From an uncultured Mucilaginibacter sp. (GTDB taxonomy: Bacteria; Bacteroidota; Bacteroidia; Sphingobacteriales; Sphingobacteriaceae), in contig CAIPFE010000019.1 of the NCBI GenBank assembly GCA_903864275.1, positions 62,001-126,000 on the forward strand: a stretch of DNA of 64,000 nt, written 5' to 3'. The notes beneath the pieces were generated by a model. That model was not told the origin of the DNA. It ran no database searches and saw nothing but the letters and a program-made list of their open reading frames with translations. The position numbers were made by a program, and so were the translations under genes. Positions 1-8,345 of the stretch are shown piece by piece; positions within the stretch are counted from its first letter, which is position 1; the number at the start of each line of letters is the position of its first letter.

Positions 1-887
1 TAATTCAATTTTTCCTTATAGTCGCCGTCTTTGGTCTTTGTAAAATTGGCTATCGCCCTTATCTCGCCGGTCGCAACTTCCATCAGTACCACGCAGCCAT
101 GGTCGGCCTGGGTTTTTATCAGCTGGTTTTTCAGGGCTTGCTGAGCTACATCCTGGTAATTAACATCGATAGTTGAAATAATATCGGCGCCCTCTTTTGC
201 GGCAATTTCATCTTCGCCATTATTAACAGGCATCCAGGTGCCGCCCGCTATGCGCTGCATCAGGCGTTTCCCGTTTTCACCGTCAATATAACTGGCGTAA
301 GCGCCTTCAAGGCCAACAGCATTTTTAACATTCTCATTTTTATACCCAATGGTACGCGCGGCAAGCGATCGGAAAGGCAACACACGTTTATTTTGTTCAA
401 CCGCTATCAATCCGCCTTTATACCTGCCCATATTAAAAATGGGGAACTTGCGTATCTGTTTTAGTTCCTGGTAAGTTACCTTGCGCCTTATCAATTGATA
501 GCGCGATTCATCCTTACGCGCATCCCTGAGCATGCGCGAATATTCCCTTTCGGTTCTGTCGCCAAACATTTGCGAAAGCTTCATTGCCAGCGAATCCACC
601 TTTTCATTAAAAACATCGTCATCATCTATCCCCGGGGCAAGCATATCCATATGCAGCTCATACTCCGGCACCGAGGTAGCAAGCAGGCTCATATCAACAG
701 CGAAAATATTGCCACGGGCCGCCTCAACTGTTTGGTATTGTGTTGAAAGTTTAGCCGACATGGCCCGCCATTTTTTCCCCTGCACAACCTGTACCCGGTA
801 CAGTTGCACCACTACTGCGCCGGCTAAAAGAAGGATCAAACCGAACGCCAGGTAAACCCTGATCAATATGTTCGTCCTAATGCTCAT
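1..887 (-). CDS. ftsI: Penicillin-binding protein 2/FtsI-type transpeptidase, N-terminal part (cut by window edge)
   Basis: The reading frame starts at 887 and runs off the left edge, so about 295 codons of the N-terminal part are visible. Seen: a short cytoplasmic tail, one hydrophobic segment at about residues 8-27 (anchor), then ARGNIFA at about residue 50, which is the RGxI-type motif that opens the class B PBP dimerisation domain. The catalytic SxxK, SxN and KTG motifs would lie outside the window. In this family the protein crosslinks septal peptidoglycan in the periplasm with FtsW. The start overlaps the end of ftsL by 11 bases, and a strong AGGAGG lies just upstream of the ATG, inside ftsL. 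That is uncommon in this phylum and supports this start and translational coupling. Its position in the mraZ-rsmH-ftsL order fixes the identity well. Confidence 0.88.
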   Translation of the reverse strand, partial: MSIRTNILIRVYLAFGLILLLAGAVVVQLYRVQVVQGKKWRAMSAKLSTQYQTVEAARGNIFAVDMSLLATSVPEYELHMDMLAPGIDDDDVFNEKVDSLAMKLSQMFGDRTEREYSRMLRDARKDESRYQLIRRKVTYQELKQIRKFPIFNMGRYKGGLIAVEQNKRVLPFRSLAARTIGYKNENVKNAVGLEGAYASYIDGENGKRLMQRIAGGTWMPVNNGEDEIAAKEGADIISTIDVNYQDVAQQALKNQLIKTQADHGCVVLMEVATGEIRAIANFTKTKDGDYKEKLN

Positions 888-1290
888 CCTGTACCTCCTC
901 TGCTGTTATTTTCTGCGGCGGCTGAACGGATTCCTTAATTCCCAGCGTATCGGCCCGTTTTGCTACCTCGGTAAGCGTGCTTTTAAAGGCAAGCTCGGCC
1001 TTGGTGGTTTTGTAATCCCAGCTCAGCTCCTTTACTTCCTTAGTTATCTTATCGATGTCGCGTATGTTTTTTTCGGCAAGGTGCCTGTTGCCTATATATA
1101 TCATCCCTAAAAGCACGAGGAAAAGAACAAATGGCAGTGCCCTTGTAGCTGCTTCGGAATTGAATATGCCTTTGGTAAAAAATTGCGTCAAAAAGTTATC
1201 GGGGTATTCCTTAACGGGGATTTCCTCCACAATAAGGTTCCTTTCCAATTCTTCCTCTTCCTCAATTTGTGAACGTAGCTTATTAGTCAT
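877..1290 (-). CDS. ftsL: FtsL-like cell division protein
   Basis: A 137-residue protein with a charged, Glu-rich cytoplasmic N-terminus, one membrane segment at about residues 52-70 (ALPFVLFLVLLGMIYIGN) and a periplasmic segment of about 60 residues with heptad-like spacing, as expected for FtsL, which forms a coiled coil with FtsB/DivIC and recruits FtsW/FtsI to the septum. Sequence conservation in this family is weak, so the call rests on topology and on the position between rsmH and ftsI. Its ATG overlaps the rsmH stop (4 bases) and its 3' end overlaps the ftsI start, so the three are probably translated as a coupled unit from one mRNA. Confidence 0.8.
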   Translation of the reverse strand: MTNKLRSQIEEEEELERNLIVEEIPVKEYPDNFLTQFFTKGIFNSEAATRALPFVLFLVLLGMIYIGNRHLAEKNIRDIDKITKEVKELSWDYKTTKAELAFKSTLTEVAKRADTLGIKESVQPPQKITAEEVQDEH

Positions 1291-2189
1291 CTTTTCACCG
1301 CTATTCTTAATTTAGCGCTCCGTGCCCTGTTATTTTTGCTTATTTCTTCGTCCGATGCAGTTATAGCCCCGCGGCTTACCGCATCTAAAGGTTTATTGTC
1401 ATTTCCATACAAGTCCTTTTCAACCTCGCCGCTAAATTTGCCTTTGGCAATGAAGTTTTTCACCAGCCTGTCTTCCAGCGAATGGTATGACATCACCACG
1501 AGTCTCCCACCTGAAACCAGCACCTCTGCCGATTGGATCAAAAAATCTTTTAACGCTTCCAGTTCCTGGTTAACCTCGATGCGCAGGGCCTGGAAAACCT
1601 GCGCCAGGTATTTATTCTCTTTGCCGCGCGGGATGCGGTTTGCTATGGCATTTTTCAGATCAGCCACCGTTACAATTGGCGCAGTTAAACGAGCAGTTGC
1701 AATGGTATTGGCCAGTGATTTTGCGTTCTGGATCTCACCATAAATACCGAATATCCGGTGGAGCTCCGCTTCCGGATAATTATTTACCACATCTTTTGCG
1801 CTTAAGGTTGATTGCCGGTTCATACGCATATCTAACTCGGCATCGAATCGGATTGAAAAGCCACGTTCCGCCTGATCAAACTGGTAGGATGAAACACCCA
1901 GGTCGGCTAATATGCCGTCAACCGGGATAGCATGATGCAAACGGCAGAAGTTTTTTAGGTAACGGAAATTCTGATCGATAAAAACAAAACGTGTATCATC
2001 GATCATATTTTGTTTGGCATCGGCATCCTGGTCAAAGGCGAGCAGCTTGCCGTAGTTATCCAAATGCTTTAATATTTCGCGAGAGTGGCCCCCGCCGCCG
2101 AAAGTTACATCAACATAGGTGCCTTCGGGCCTGATATCCAAACCATCAATACATTCGTTCAACATTACAGGGGTATGGTATTCACTCAT
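1287..2189 (-). CDS. rsmH: 16S rRNA (cytosine-1402-N4)-methyltransferase RsmH (MraW)
   Basis: A 300-residue protein of normal family length. The SAM-binding loop FGGGGHS is at residues 30-36 and begins the class I methyltransferase fold; the segments GILADLGVSSYQFD (about 95-108) and RALRIEVNQELEAL (about 203) are RsmH signatures. The enzyme adds the N4 methyl group to C1402 of 16S rRNA in the ribosomal P site. It overlaps mraZ upstream and ftsL downstream by 4 bases each (ATGA type), so it is cotranscribed with the division genes. The start used begins MSEYHTPVMLNE, which matches the usual RsmH N-terminus. Confidence 0.96.
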   Translation of the reverse strand: MSEYHTPVMLNECIDGLDIRPEGTYVDVTFGGGGHSREILKHLDNYGKLLAFDQDADAKQNMIDDTRFVFIDQNFRYLKNFCRLHHAIPVDGILADLGVSSYQFDQAERGFSIRFDAELDMRMNRQSTLSAKDVVNNYPEAELHRIFGIYGEIQNAKSLANTIATARLTAPIVTVADLKNAIANRIPRGKENKYLAQVFQALRIEVNQELEALKDFLIQSAEVLVSGGRLVVMSYHSLEDRLVKNFIAKGKFSGEVEKDLYGNDNKPLDAVSRGAITASDEEISKNNRARSAKLRIAVKR

Positions 2190-2647
2190 TTTGCCGCCTC
2201 CTTTTTGGTCCCCATAACTTCTTCTGCAAGGCTCGCAAAGTCTGCCGGCTCATTGTCAATCATCGCCCGGTGCGTAGCTTTGTCCCAAACCTCAATTTTG
2301 TTTAGCTGGCAGGTGAGCACCACATCGTTTTTAATACCTGCATAATCCAGTAATAGCTGGGGCAAATTAACCCGCCCTGTTGAATCAGGGATCAGTTCTG
2401 TTGCACCCCTGGTAAAATACCTGATAAATTCTATGCTTTTTGTTTCATATTGGTTAAGTTTGCTCAATTCGTCGAGTTTGTTGTTCCACTCTTGTTTGGT
2501 GTATATGACTAAATACTTTTTAAAGCCACGATTGATCACAAGGCCCTCACTTTCAGCTTCGGGAAGCTGTTTTTTGAGGCCCGAAGGGATCATCATACGC
2601 CCTTTGGTATCCAGTTTACATTCAAACTCGCCGATTAAATATGACAT
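2186..2647 (-). CDS. mraZ: Transcriptional regulator MraZ
   Basis: A 153-residue protein with two AbrB-like (SpoVT-AbrB) domains, about residues 7-52 and 82-125. The first contains LDTKGRMMIPSGLK and the second DSTGRVNLPQLLL, the duplicated D-x-(K/T)-G-R core of MraZ. MraZ forms ring-shaped oligomers and represses its own dcw operon by binding short repeats upstream. Such repeats are visible here at 2691-2720. It is the first gene of the dcw cluster and overlaps rsmH by 4 bases. Compared with the roughly 145-residue norm it has a slightly longer Lys/Ala-rich tail. Confidence 0.95.
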   Translation of the reverse strand: MSYLIGEFECKLDTKGRMMIPSGLKKQLPEAESEGLVINRGFKKYLVIYTKQEWNNKLDELSKLNQYETKSIEFIRYFTRGATELIPDSTGRVNLPQLLLDYAGIKNDVVLTCQLNKIEVWDKATHRAMIDNEPADFASLAEEVMGTKKEAAK

Positions 2648-2690
2648 TATGAAACGTTGGAATTAATTGTAATGTAAAATTATACTTCTT

Positions 2691-2720
2691 CTACCACTTT
2701 CTACCACTTTCTACCACTAA
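2691..2720 (-). promoter_or_regulatory. Triple MraZ-binding box upstream of mraZ
   Basis: On the minus strand three head-to-tail 10-base units AAAGTGGTAG occur with no spacer (the first unit is one base off), 44-73 bases upstream of the mraZ start. MraZ operators in other bacteria are runs of three or four short G-rich repeats spaced by one helical turn upstream of mraZ, and AAAGTG-type units are described for mycoplasmas. The match in position, spacing and number makes this the likely autoregulatory operator of the dcw operon. Binding itself is inferred. Confidence 0.82.
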
Positions 2721-2845
2721 AGTTATTAACACTTGTGTATTAACTTTGTTTATAATTTTTTTCAAAATATTTCTTTTCCCCGCCAATTATTTGTTTTGAA
2801 GTTTTAATTGCTACTGCTTAATTTTAAGCAGTTTACATTTTTCAA

Positions 2846-3154
2846 ATGATCGCGATAACACTTGACCACGGGTTTTCTTTTGCCATTGAGCATTTCGAAA
2901 AACGAGCGCGTTTAATTGTTTATAAGGACAGCGTGGAAAATGTTTGCCGGAGGGAAAGCTTAAAAAACCTCGAGGGTTTCATCCTGTCGGACGACGAAAA
3001 ACTTTTTAAAGGGAGATTACAATTGTATAAAAATAGTGAGGAAATAGTAATTGAGGTGAAAGGCGAAATTGCGGGGAAAATGACGATCAAAGATTTTACG
3101 AGTTACCTTGAAAGAGTTAAAAACACATCCAACAAGTTGATCGATCAAAAATGA
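2846..3154 (+). CDS. Hypothetical protein, 102 residues
   Basis: Not recognised. The protein is mixed alpha/beta in character, has no signal peptide or membrane segment, and is rich in Lys and Glu. It is divergent from mraZ and overlaps the next gene by 4 bases (ATGA), which is the main reason to accept it as real: two genes translated together. A TAACTTTG sequence at 2741-2748 fits the Bacteroidota -7 box and could drive the pair, leaving a leader of about 90 bases. No function can be given. Confidence 0.55.
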   Translation: MIAITLDHGFSFAIEHFEKRARLIVYKDSVENVCRRESLKNLEGFILSDDEKLFKGRLQLYKNSEEIVIEVKGEIAGKMTIKDFTSYLERVKNTSNKLIDQK

Positions 3155-3864
3155 AAATATCGATTCCTGCTATTGTTTTTTGTGTATTGTGGATAAGTAA
3201 TGCCCTTGCTGGGCGACAAGAGAACAAGGTTATCCAGTTCGATATCACCAACATTTTAGACGCCAGGCCGGTAACTACGTTGACCAACAACAAACTGGTA
3301 ACCTGGAAAAAGGGAATCGACGGCGATGGGCTGGCCGATGGTTATTTAACACATTCAGCCGCATTATTTAACGGCGACAAAGACCCTCATGCGCTGCCCG
3401 ATAACCCGGTATTTGCCGCCAATGCCTCTCATCCTGAAATAAAACTACATTATTCAAATACCGACAGCCTGCATAGCCAGGCCTGCGGCATTACTGGCAC
3501 TGAGGAAATTGAATTTCAGGTGCCCGGTAATAAATACTCGGCCATTTACCTTGCGCTAACCAGTGCCGAAGGCCCGTCAGCGCTCAAGGTGCAGCTCACC
3601 TATGCCGATGGTGTTGACGTAAAGAATTTTACACTTCCAGATTATTATTGGGACCTTAAACCAAACGACCCTGACTTTTGCTACCTCGCCCACGACCTTG
3701 CCAAATGGGGTAATAAAAGTAACATGGCGGAAAAGGATCATCACAATATTGATCTGCTAAACATTCACCCTGACCCGGTGCGGGTGCTCAAAGGCATAAA
3801 GATCAGTAAAAACAAGCCTACTTATGTGGTATTTTGGGCGGCTGTGGGGGTGAGGGCTAATTAG
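3151..3864 (+). CDS. Hypothetical secreted protein
   Basis: A 237-residue protein with an N-terminal signal peptide (hydrophobic segment at residues 5-20, ending ALAG). The mature part is beta-rich with Asp/Asn/Gly loops (for example DGDGLADG near residue 57) and aromatic residues typical of a carbohydrate-binding-like sandwich, but no named family is recognised. Two Cys residues in the second half could form a disulfide in the periplasm. It is translationally coupled to the small upstream gene. Function unknown. Confidence 0.65.
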   Translation: MKISIPAIVFCVLWISNALAGRQENKVIQFDITNILDARPVTTLTNNKLVTWKKGIDGDGLADGYLTHSAALFNGDKDPHALPDNPVFAANASHPEIKLHYSNTDSLHSQACGITGTEEIEFQVPGNKYSAIYLALTSAEGPSALKVQLTYADGVDVKNFTLPDYYWDLKPNDPDFCYLAHDLAKWGNKSNMAEKDHHNIDLLNIHPDPVRVLKGIKISKNKPTYVVFWAAVGVRAN

Positions 3865-3875
3865 TTATGCGTAAA

Positions 3876-3938
3876 AAGAGCCAAGAATCAAGAGGCAGGG
3901 TTTTCGTCTTGGCTCTTGATTCTTGACTCTTGGTTCTT
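3876..3938. repeat. Imperfect inverted repeat of AAGANCCAAGA type between convergent genes
   Basis: Left arm AAGAGCCAAGAATCAAGAG and a right arm made of the same words in reverse complement, with one extra word, about 13 bases apart. It can form a long hairpin between two convergent genes and may end transcription from both sides. It has the word-like build (CCAAGA, TCAAGA) of the other intergenic inverted repeats in this window. Confidence 0.7.
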
Positions 3939-3951
3939 ATTGAATTGCTTT

Positions 3952-4536
3952 TTACAGGTTCGCCATTCCTTCAGAGTTTTCTGTTTTACAAAGGTGCATC
4001 GAAGTCAGGTTGGCGGTATCGGCAAATGAAGACCTGTCGTAACGCAGTGCAACTTCGCTTATGTTTCCTGAAATAGTCGCTTTGGCATTATCGTTTAAAG
4101 TGATATTTGCCTGGTAAGCTTCCATATTCAATTGTGCCGATGCGTTATCATATAATTTTACATCCAGGTCAATAACTGAAAGCGCTCCGAATGACCTTAC
4201 TTCAGCGTTGTCGTAAACAGCTATGCTGCGAAGCTCACTCGCAGTTACCCAAACAACCAGTTTTTGCTCCTGGAATGACGAAACGCGTAATACCCCGTTT
4301 TGATCAGGAGCCGACGCAGTTACGGCGCCAGTTTTTCCATAAACTTTTACCTGGTCGGCTGTTCCGTCGGAGATATAAAGTTGAACGTTGCCACGGATCT
4401 CGATCTTGCTGATCCTGTTTACACTTGTTACAGTGGCTGCAGTTTTTTCAGTGCTGCGGGCAGCAGCAAAAGTGGGTTGGCTGATGCCGAATATTGCTGC
4501 AACCATAATTGCGGTTGTTAAATTTGCTATTTTCAT
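3952..4536 (-). CDS. DUF2807 (head GIN) domain protein, secreted
   Basis: A 194-residue protein with a signal peptide (residues 1-24, ending TFA-A). The rest matches the putative auto-transporter adhesin head GIN domain in style: IRGNVQLYISDGTADQVKVYG at the start, then repeated short beta rungs with Asp-Asn pairs (YDNAEV, YDNASA, LNDNAKA) expected for a right-handed beta-helix. Members are common in Bacteroidota and are exported; their exact role is not known. Most family members are over 220 residues, so this is a short one that ends soon after the beta-helix. It stands alone. Confidence 0.72.
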   Translation of the reverse strand: MKIANLTTAIMVAAIFGISQPTFAAARSTEKTAATVTSVNRISKIEIRGNVQLYISDGTADQVKVYGKTGAVTASAPDQNGVLRVSSFQEQKLVVWVTASELRSIAVYDNAEVRSFGALSVIDLDVKLYDNASAQLNMEAYQANITLNDNAKATISGNISEVALRYDRSSFADTANLTSMHLCKTENSEGMANL

Positions 4537-4876
4537 TTTCTTTGTATTTTAATGTTAAATGTTTGTATGTTATTTACAACCCTATGCCAACATTGATACC
4601 CAATTATTAATACACTCATTATCAAGCAAATAATTTTTAAGAAAAATTTAAAGTGTACGATAGCGTACGGCCTGTGTCCATAGGCGGACGTTTTATTAAC
4701 TGAAATGATAATTGTTTTCCTGGAAATTCGCCCAACTTAATGGCATTGTTCCGTCGGCGCGCCAAACCTTTTTCACTTTTTCTGCGAAAATTTGGCGGCT
4801 GACGGCTTTTTTTTAACATTTGGTTAATTCAATCAAATAATTGTATGTTTATTTGTCCCAATTATTCACGTATTAT
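4537..4876. other. 340-base intergenic region with no gene
   Basis: Divergent region between the DUF2807 gene and the serine hydrolase, so it must hold promoters for both. The AT-rich left half next to the DUF2807 start contains no good TAnnTTTG box that I can see. A short self-complementary word (GTACGATAGCGTAC) lies near 4654-4667. The right part (4740-4812) is more GC-rich and has an open frame of 60 codons on the minus strand that has no family likeness, so I do not call it. No RNA gene is recognised. Confidence 0.4.
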
Positions 4877-6457
4877 ATGCTGCCGTTGAAGCCTTTTCAT
4901 CTCACAAAAGTTAAATTTATTGCCCCGCTTTTTTGCTTTTTAGCAATAGTTAATACTGTAAATGCGCAGGTAATAACCCCTGATTCCATCGACCGTCTGG
5001 TTGAACGTACCTTAAAAGCTTTTGATGTGCCCGGCATTGCCGTTGCCATTGTAAAGGATGATAAAATGATATTTGCCAAAGGCTATGGTTATGCTTCGCT
5101 GAATACCCATAAAAAGGTGGATGAAAATACGCTGTTTGGCATCGCATCAAACAGCAAGGCCTTTACCAGCGCAGCTATCGGGATACTGGTGGATGAAGGC
5201 AAGCTGAAACTGGATGATAATGTAACCGATTACATCCCCGAGTTTAAAATGTACGACCCTTACGTAACCGCCGAATTTACCATAAGGGATTTGCTGACCC
5301 ATCGCAGCGGCCTCGGCCTGGGCATCGGCGACCTGATGGATTGGCCGGATTCGACCAATTTTACTATTGCCGATGTGATACATAACCTCCGCTACTTTAA
5401 ACCTGTATCAAGTTTCAGGAGCAAGTTTGATTATGATAACCAGTTGTACAAAGTTGCCGGCGAATTGGTGAAAAGGGTATCGGGCATGAGCTGGGAAGAT
5501 TTTGTGCAAACCCGCATTATGGACCCGCTGCATATGGACCGTACCGCACCATCGTATCAAAGGCTAAAAGATTATTCGGACGTTGCCGACGCGCATTCGC
5601 CGGTTGATGGGCATGTAGTTGTAATACCGCGTTTTTTAACCACTACCGCTAATTCGGCCGCCGGCATATATTCAAGCGTGGCCGATTTGAGCAAATGGGT
5701 CATCGTGCAGATGAACAATGGCAAATACGATGACGGCAAGCGGTTGTTTAGCGAGGCCATTCACCAGGAAATGTGGTCGCCGCAAACCATTTTACCGGTT
5801 GGCCCGATTGGCTGGTACAATACCCATTTTGCGGCTTACGGATTAGGCTGGTTTTTGAGCGATGTAAAAGGCTATAAAGAAGTTAACCATACCGGCGGCA
5901 TTGACGGCATGGTGACCAAGGTTACCATATTGCCCGAATTGAAACTGGCCATTATTGTGCTGACCAACCAGGGATCAGGCGCTGCATTCAGCTCCATTAC
6001 CAACCAGATAAAGGATAGCTACCTGGGCCTTAGTGGTAAGGATTGGGTAAAAACCTATGCCGACCAGGTAAAAGCAAGCAAAGGAAATGACGATAAAGTA
6101 ATGGGCGCGGTTTGGAAACAGGTAGATGCAAGGCAGCACGACGGCTCGAAGATCGACTATACACCATTTACTGGCACCTACCATGATAACTGGCTTGGCG
6201 ATGCGGTGATCAGCGAAAAAGACGGCAAACTGTGGTTTAGCGCCAAGCGCTCGCCCAGATTAAGCGGGCAGGTGTTCCCCTATAAAGGAGATACTTTTGT
6301 GATAAAATGGGTCTACAGGAGTATGGAAGCCGATGCCTTTGCCATGTTCTCCCTTGATGAAAACGGCAAGCCTTCCGGCATAAAAATGAAGCCCATATCG
6401 CCATTAACCGATTTTAGTTTTGATTTCCAGGATTTGGATTTTAAGAAGGTGAATTGA
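4877..6457 (+). CDS. Serine hydrolase, beta-lactamase class C/esterase family
   Basis: A 526-residue secreted protein. The start at 4877 (MLPLKPFH) is preferred over an upstream in-frame ATG at 4841 because it puts a normal signal peptide (ending VNAQ) at the N-terminus. The penicillin-binding-type fold shows SNSK at residues 91-94 (SxxK nucleophile), YDN at 186-188 (YxN) and HTGG near 338 (KTG equivalent). The last 120 residues look like the DUF3471 domain that often follows this fold. Substrates of this family are peptides or esters rather than always beta-lactams, so the substrate is unknown. It stands alone. Confidence 0.85.
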   Translation: MLPLKPFHLTKVKFIAPLFCFLAIVNTVNAQVITPDSIDRLVERTLKAFDVPGIAVAIVKDDKMIFAKGYGYASLNTHKKVDENTLFGIASNSKAFTSAAIGILVDEGKLKLDDNVTDYIPEFKMYDPYVTAEFTIRDLLTHRSGLGLGIGDLMDWPDSTNFTIADVIHNLRYFKPVSSFRSKFDYDNQLYKVAGELVKRVSGMSWEDFVQTRIMDPLHMDRTAPSYQRLKDYSDVADAHSPVDGHVVVIPRFLTTTANSAAGIYSSVADLSKWVIVQMNNGKYDDGKRLFSEAIHQEMWSPQTILPVGPIGWYNTHFAAYGLGWFLSDVKGYKEVNHTGGIDGMVTKVTILPELKLAIIVLTNQGSGAAFSSITNQIKDSYLGLSGKDWVKTYADQVKASKGNDDKVMGAVWKQVDARQHDGSKIDYTPFTGTYHDNWLGDAVISEKDGKLWFSAKRSPRLSGQVFPYKGDTFVIKWVYRSMEADAFAMFSLDENGKPSGIKMKPISPLTDFSFDFQDLDFKKVN

Positions 6458-6504
6458 ATGCGGAAGGCGGAAATGCGGAAGTCGGAATGCCAAATGCGGA
6501 AGTA
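6458..6504. repeat. Short tandem words GCGGAAG/GTCGGAA
   Basis: Directly after the stop of the serine hydrolase the sequence repeats ATGCGGAAG with small changes four times. It resembles the CCGAAAGTC/GGAAGTC word repeats near 52496-52528 and 62509-62544. No clear hairpin. Probably a slippage-type intergenic repeat. Confidence 0.5.
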
Positions 6505-6722
6505 TTTAGTGACAGGTCAGCTGTTCCCGCCGGAGCTCCCTAAGATTTAAGTTTACCCATAAAATGATTTTTCTTGAAGCTACCGTGTGCGAAAAACGTT
6601 CATGTTCGCGTTCACTTCGCAATAGCACGAAATAAATATTGCGTGAACGCTTGAAAATCAGCCTGTTGAATTTTCATACCTATCTGGAATGCGCGCGAAA
6701 TGAACATTTCGCTGCAACTTTT

Positions 6723-7493
6723 TTAGTTTTCAAATTTTTTCAAGTAGGTTTTATCTATCAAGTCCCCGTACCAGATGCCGGTCTTTTTATCTATGTTAAA
6801 CCATGGGTTATTATCGTACTGCAATACCTGCAGGTTTTGGGCAGGCATAAAACTTTGCGCCAAAAGGAACAATTTATTATGTTGGCTATTCTCCGCCACA
6901 TCCATCACAATAAAACAATGGCCCGGTGAGCCTCCATGTATAAAAACGTCGCCGGCCTTTAAATCGTTCTCATTTTGAACTGCTTTTAACTCATTTTGTA
7001 ATGATAAAGTGCCGGCGTAAGCAAAAACCAGGTTCATATAGTGCATAAAGGTGGGATAACTATAATCCTTTTTTGCTTTTAATACCCAATGGTCATTATG
7101 GTAACGGTACCCATCCGCATAATGAATATAATCGCAACGAAAACCGCTTTCAAAATGGAAGGCTATTTCATTGTATCGTTTTTGCTGGTACAGGTACTCA
7201 CCCCTCAGCCTCATTACTACATCCGCACATTGCTGCAGGTCTTCGTTGCCAACACTTATATCCACCACGGCAGCGGTAAAAATATCAGTAGCGGCCACCG
7301 ACCCTTTATAGGTTTTGGTTTGCGTGCCCGTTGGTTTTAACGGCAGGCTTTGGAGGTAAGCGGCGAAGCTACCAGGTTCAGCATCTACATGCCGGTAGCC
7401 AGCAGGCAATTTGAAACGTGTTGTAACTGTGTCCGTTGAAACGAAGCTGCTCCATAGCAGGAAACCTGCAAATATTAAAATGCCTTTCATCAT
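6723..7493 (-). CDS. DUF4846 domain-containing protein, secreted
   Basis: A 256-residue protein with a signal peptide (residues 1-20). It carries the family words FKLPAGYRHV, GSFAAYLQSLPLKP, DLQQCADVVMRLRGEYL and, near the C-terminus, GDVFIHGGSPGHCFIVMDVA and LLAQSFMPAQ. The GxPGHxxxxxD segment resembles the His-containing motif of NlpC/P60-like folds, so a cell-wall-related hydrolase is possible, but the function is not established. The stop of the upstream M15 peptidase gene and this ATG share a base (TAATG), so the two form an operon, which also hints at the cell wall. Confidence 0.85.
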   Translation of the reverse strand: MMKGILIFAGFLLWSSFVSTDTVTTRFKLPAGYRHVDAEPGSFAAYLQSLPLKPTGTQTKTYKGSVAATDIFTAAVVDISVGNEDLQQCADVVMRLRGEYLYQQKRYNEIAFHFESGFRCDYIHYADGYRYHNDHWVLKAKKDYSYPTFMHYMNLVFAYAGTLSLQNELKAVQNENDLKAGDVFIHGGSPGHCFIVMDVAENSQHNKLFLLAQSFMPAQNLQVLQYDNNPWFNIDKKTGIWYGDLIDKTYLKKFEN

Positions 7494-8323
7494 TATTGAA
7501 TTAGTTCCGGCCTGTACTCAAAATGCATGGTATCATAGTGGTACCATTTGCCACCCCATATAAAACCGTATTTCTCAAATATATCAATGATAACCTGGGG
7601 GATTTTATTTTTGTATTTGATCACAGCATTTTCATTAGTGCATTTGCACGACCATTGCCAATAGTCTGAATAAGCGGTATTTATATCGATAGTCATCCCA
7701 AAACTGTGCATGCTGTGCCTGTTTGTCCCGCTTATATCTCGCCAGGCGAATGTACCTCCTATATGCGTGAGGTATTTTTTCAATTCAGGATGTTCATCAA
7801 GTTCTTTTGATATTTGGATCAATTTTTTGTCGATACCATTTATTTTCGTCACGATGATTTTTTGACCAACCAATTTGGGGCACCAGGTTACTTGAGTTAA
7901 ATTCTTTTCGACTTGTTTTTCAGTAGCGCCGTACATCTTTAAAAAGAATGGTTCATTCCTGATCCTGCCGGGGTCGTAATTACGCAGCGGAGGTGATTTT
8001 AATGGTCCCTTCTCATATTTTTCAACAAACATATCTTTGAGGTCTGGTTCATTTAAAAGAGATTGGGGCAACTTATTTTTAATGCCATCGTCCCACAATA
8101 ATTTAGCGCCGTCTTTGAAAATTAAATGGTTATCAGTGAAATCGACAACAAAATCTTTGTAAGAATTGATAAGTTTTTTGGCTGGCGCGGGTATTGTGTC
8201 AAGTTCTTTCAAGCCCTGCGTTCCATAACGCACGCCGGGGCGCAGGGTCCTCTTCGAGAGACCCTGCGGAGACGAGATGCTAACAAATAGCAGGTATAAA
8301 AGCATTATATTTTTTATTGTCAT
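7493..8323 (-). CDS. M15 family metallopeptidase (D,D-carboxypeptidase/peptidoglycan endopeptidase type)
   Basis: A 276-residue protein with a hydrophobic N-terminus (signal-like, residues 5-18). The zinc site of M15/VanY-type enzymes is visible: HSFGMTIDIN at about residues 203-212 (H-x6-D) and HFEYRPEL at the C-terminus, with SKELDEHPELKKYLTHIGGTF before it. It should cleave peptide crosslinks of peptidoglycan in the periplasm. It is coupled to the DUF4846 gene. Just after the signal segment, residues about 19-31 (SPQGLSKRTLRPG) are encoded by a perfect-armed palindrome at 8241-8268, which looks like an in-frame repeat insertion. Confidence 0.85.
   Translation of the reverse strand: MTIKNIMLLYLLFVSISSPQGLSKRTLRPGVRYGTQGLKELDTIPAPAKKLINSYKDFVVDFTDNHLIFKDGAKLLWDDGIKNKLPQSLLNEPDLKDMFVEKYEKGPLKSPPLRNYDPGRIRNEPFFLKMYGATEKQVEKNLTQVTWCPKLVGQKIIVTKINGIDKKLIQISKELDEHPELKKYLTHIGGTFAWRDISGTNRHSMHSFGMTIDINTAYSDYWQWSCKCTNENAVIKYKNKIPQVIIDIFEKYGFIWGGKWYHYDTMHFEYRPELIQ
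8241..8268. repeat. Palindromic repeat inside the M15 peptidase gene
   Basis: Nine-base arms CGCAGGGTC and GACCCTGCG around a 10-base centre that can pair further (CTC/GAG). In the gene frame it codes for QGLSKRTLRP right after the signal peptide. The arms are GC-rich and unlike the AT-rich neighbouring codons. Probably an interspersed repeat that landed in frame in a region that tolerates extra residues. Confidence 0.6.
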
Positions 8324-8345
8324 CTTTCGTGAAGCTGTTTGTTAA

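Noticed and set aside
4637..4819. 60-codon ORF on the minus strand in the 340-base gap
   Set aside because: No family likeness, no start context, part of it looks like AT-rich promoter DNA.
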